Positions 14,656-15,055 of a stretch of DNA of 15,055 nt are shown here, in pieces. Source of the stretch: Opitutaceae bacterium UBA4094 (GTDB taxonomy: Bacteria; Verrucomicrobiota; Verrucomicrobiia; Opitutales; Opitutaceae); assembly GCA_002382525.1 (NCBI GenBank), contig DFYA01000036.1, positions 832-15,886 of the forward strand, written 5' to 3'. A model generated the notes under the pieces. That model saw only the letters and a list, made by a program, of their open reading frames with translations, was not told the DNA's origin and ran no database searches. The number at the start of each line of letters is the position of its first letter. Position 1 is the first letter of the stretch. The position numbers and the translations under genes are program-made.

Positions 14656-14690
14656 AAAAAAAGGCGTCCGCAACCGGTGCGGACGCCTTT
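14656..14690 (-). terminator. Strong Rho-independent terminator after the RGG-rich gene
   Basis: On the minus strand a 13-bp perfect stem AAAGGCGTCCGCA/TGCGGACGCCTTT with a 5-nt loop is followed by further T (complement of the A run 14656-14662). It starts about 45 bp past the stop at 14735 and lies just upstream of murA. Confidence 0.93.
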
Positions 14691-14734
14691 GAAATGCGCG
14701 GGGGCGGGAAGCCCTTGGCAAGGTTTAACTCGAC

Positions 14735-15055
14735 TTAAGCGGAGGGCGGGATGCCCGAGCCGCCGCCATCGTGGCGGTGGCCACCGGAGCGACTATGGCC
14801 GCCGCGGTTGCCCTGCTGGCCACTGCGGGAACGGTCGCCGCCACCGTGGCCGTGCGAGGGATGTCCCTGGCCGTGGCTTTGGGTGGGTTTGACTCCGCCT
14901 TGCGGACCGGACGAGCCGCCTTGAGAAGCGCCGTCGGCGCCGGAGCGACCGCGACCACCGCGACGACGACGACGGCGCGGGCCGCTATCGGGGCCGCGTT
15001 CGCCGCCGCCTTGAGCGGGCTGCGGGCGGTTGCCGGGCTGCACCGGGGCGCCGGG
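14735..15055 (-). CDS. C-terminal RGG/His-rich disordered tail of an unknown protein (5' end outside window)
   Basis: The frame is open from the right edge to a TAA at 14735 and encodes the last 106 residues. It is low complexity: Gly, Arg, Ser, Gln and His, with RRRRRRGGRGRSG, GHGGGDRSRSGQQGNRGGHSRSGGHRHDGGG and end SGIPPSA. Codon third positions in this frame are mostly G or C, unlike the competing Ala-rich frame, which supports it. Such tails occur on RNA-binding proteins (DEAD-box helicases, RNase E/G-like or other RNA chaperones) and may bind RNA or drive condensate formation; the missing N-terminal domain decides which. No enzymatic function can be stated. Its terminator follows at 14656. 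Confidence 0.7.
   Translation of the reverse strand, partial: PGAPVQPGNRPQPAQGGGERGPDSGPRRRRRRGGRGRSGADGASQGGSSGPQGGVKPTQSHGQGHPSHGHGGGDRSRSGQQGNRGGHSRSGGHRHDGGGSGIPPSA

Noticed and set aside
13271..14692. 473-codon plus-strand frame antisense to murA
   Set aside because: Composition artefact: murA in the other strand has conserved catalytic motifs, and the plus frame has biased Asp/Val/Gly content and crosses the terminator at 14656-14690.
14725..14958. Ala/Pro-rich 77-codon minus-strand frame near the right edge
   Set aside because: The overlapping frame ending at 14735 has the G/C-rich third positions expected for coding DNA here, runs to the window edge and is followed by a terminator.

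Overview
The window is GC-rich (roughly 60-65 % G+C by eye) and looks like a bacterial chromosome segment from the Verrucomicrobiota, probably near Opitutales/Opitutaceae. The basis is inference: a PEP-CTERM surface protein, a large secreted YDG/MBG repeat protein with a calcium-binding-type tail, degenerate CTCTGTG-type intergenic repeats, and almost no Shine-Dalgarno sequences. I see no rRNA, tRNA, CRISPR array, transposase or integrase. Most long open frames antisense to the genes are composition artefacts and are left out.

Left part (1-2178): a truncated minus-strand gene for a secreted caspase-like/DUF3857-type protein without the expected catalytic residues. It is divergent from a plus-strand gene for a small kinase-fold protein (Lys, Asp-Leu-His-x-x-Asn and Asp motifs).

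Minus-strand block (2183-7011), read right to left: a GNAT acetyltransferase; a 0.5-kb intergenic region with an AT-rich core holding two TATAATA palindromes; a 68-aa four-cysteine protein and its terminator; a Cys-rich 128-aa unknown; an exported PrxQ/BCP-type peroxiredoxin and its terminator; and a 780-aa secreted beta-propeller-like protein. The unknown and the peroxiredoxin may be co-transcribed.

Plus-strand exported/surface block (7092-11327): a phage-tail-collar-domain protein (divergent from the GNAT gene), a 946-aa secreted mosaic protein (propeller-like repeats, Ig-like domain, three 89-aa YDG repeats, MBG domain, calcium-binding-type tail) and a PEP-CTERM protein 19 bp downstream, closed by a good terminator. 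It is followed by a frameshifted DUF4275-like gene (11362-11830).

Right part (11834-15055), all minus strand: an RGG/His-rich protein tail cut by the window edge, a strong terminator, murA, an intergenic repeat, ruvB, and a small three-helix membrane protein 4 bp after ruvB. These are the housekeeping anchors (peptidoglycan synthesis and Holliday-junction processing). No complete known defence or mobile system is visible. The most novel material is the kinase-like orphan, the collar/YDG/PEP-CTERM surface cassette, the pseudo-caspase protein and the AT-rich double palindrome.
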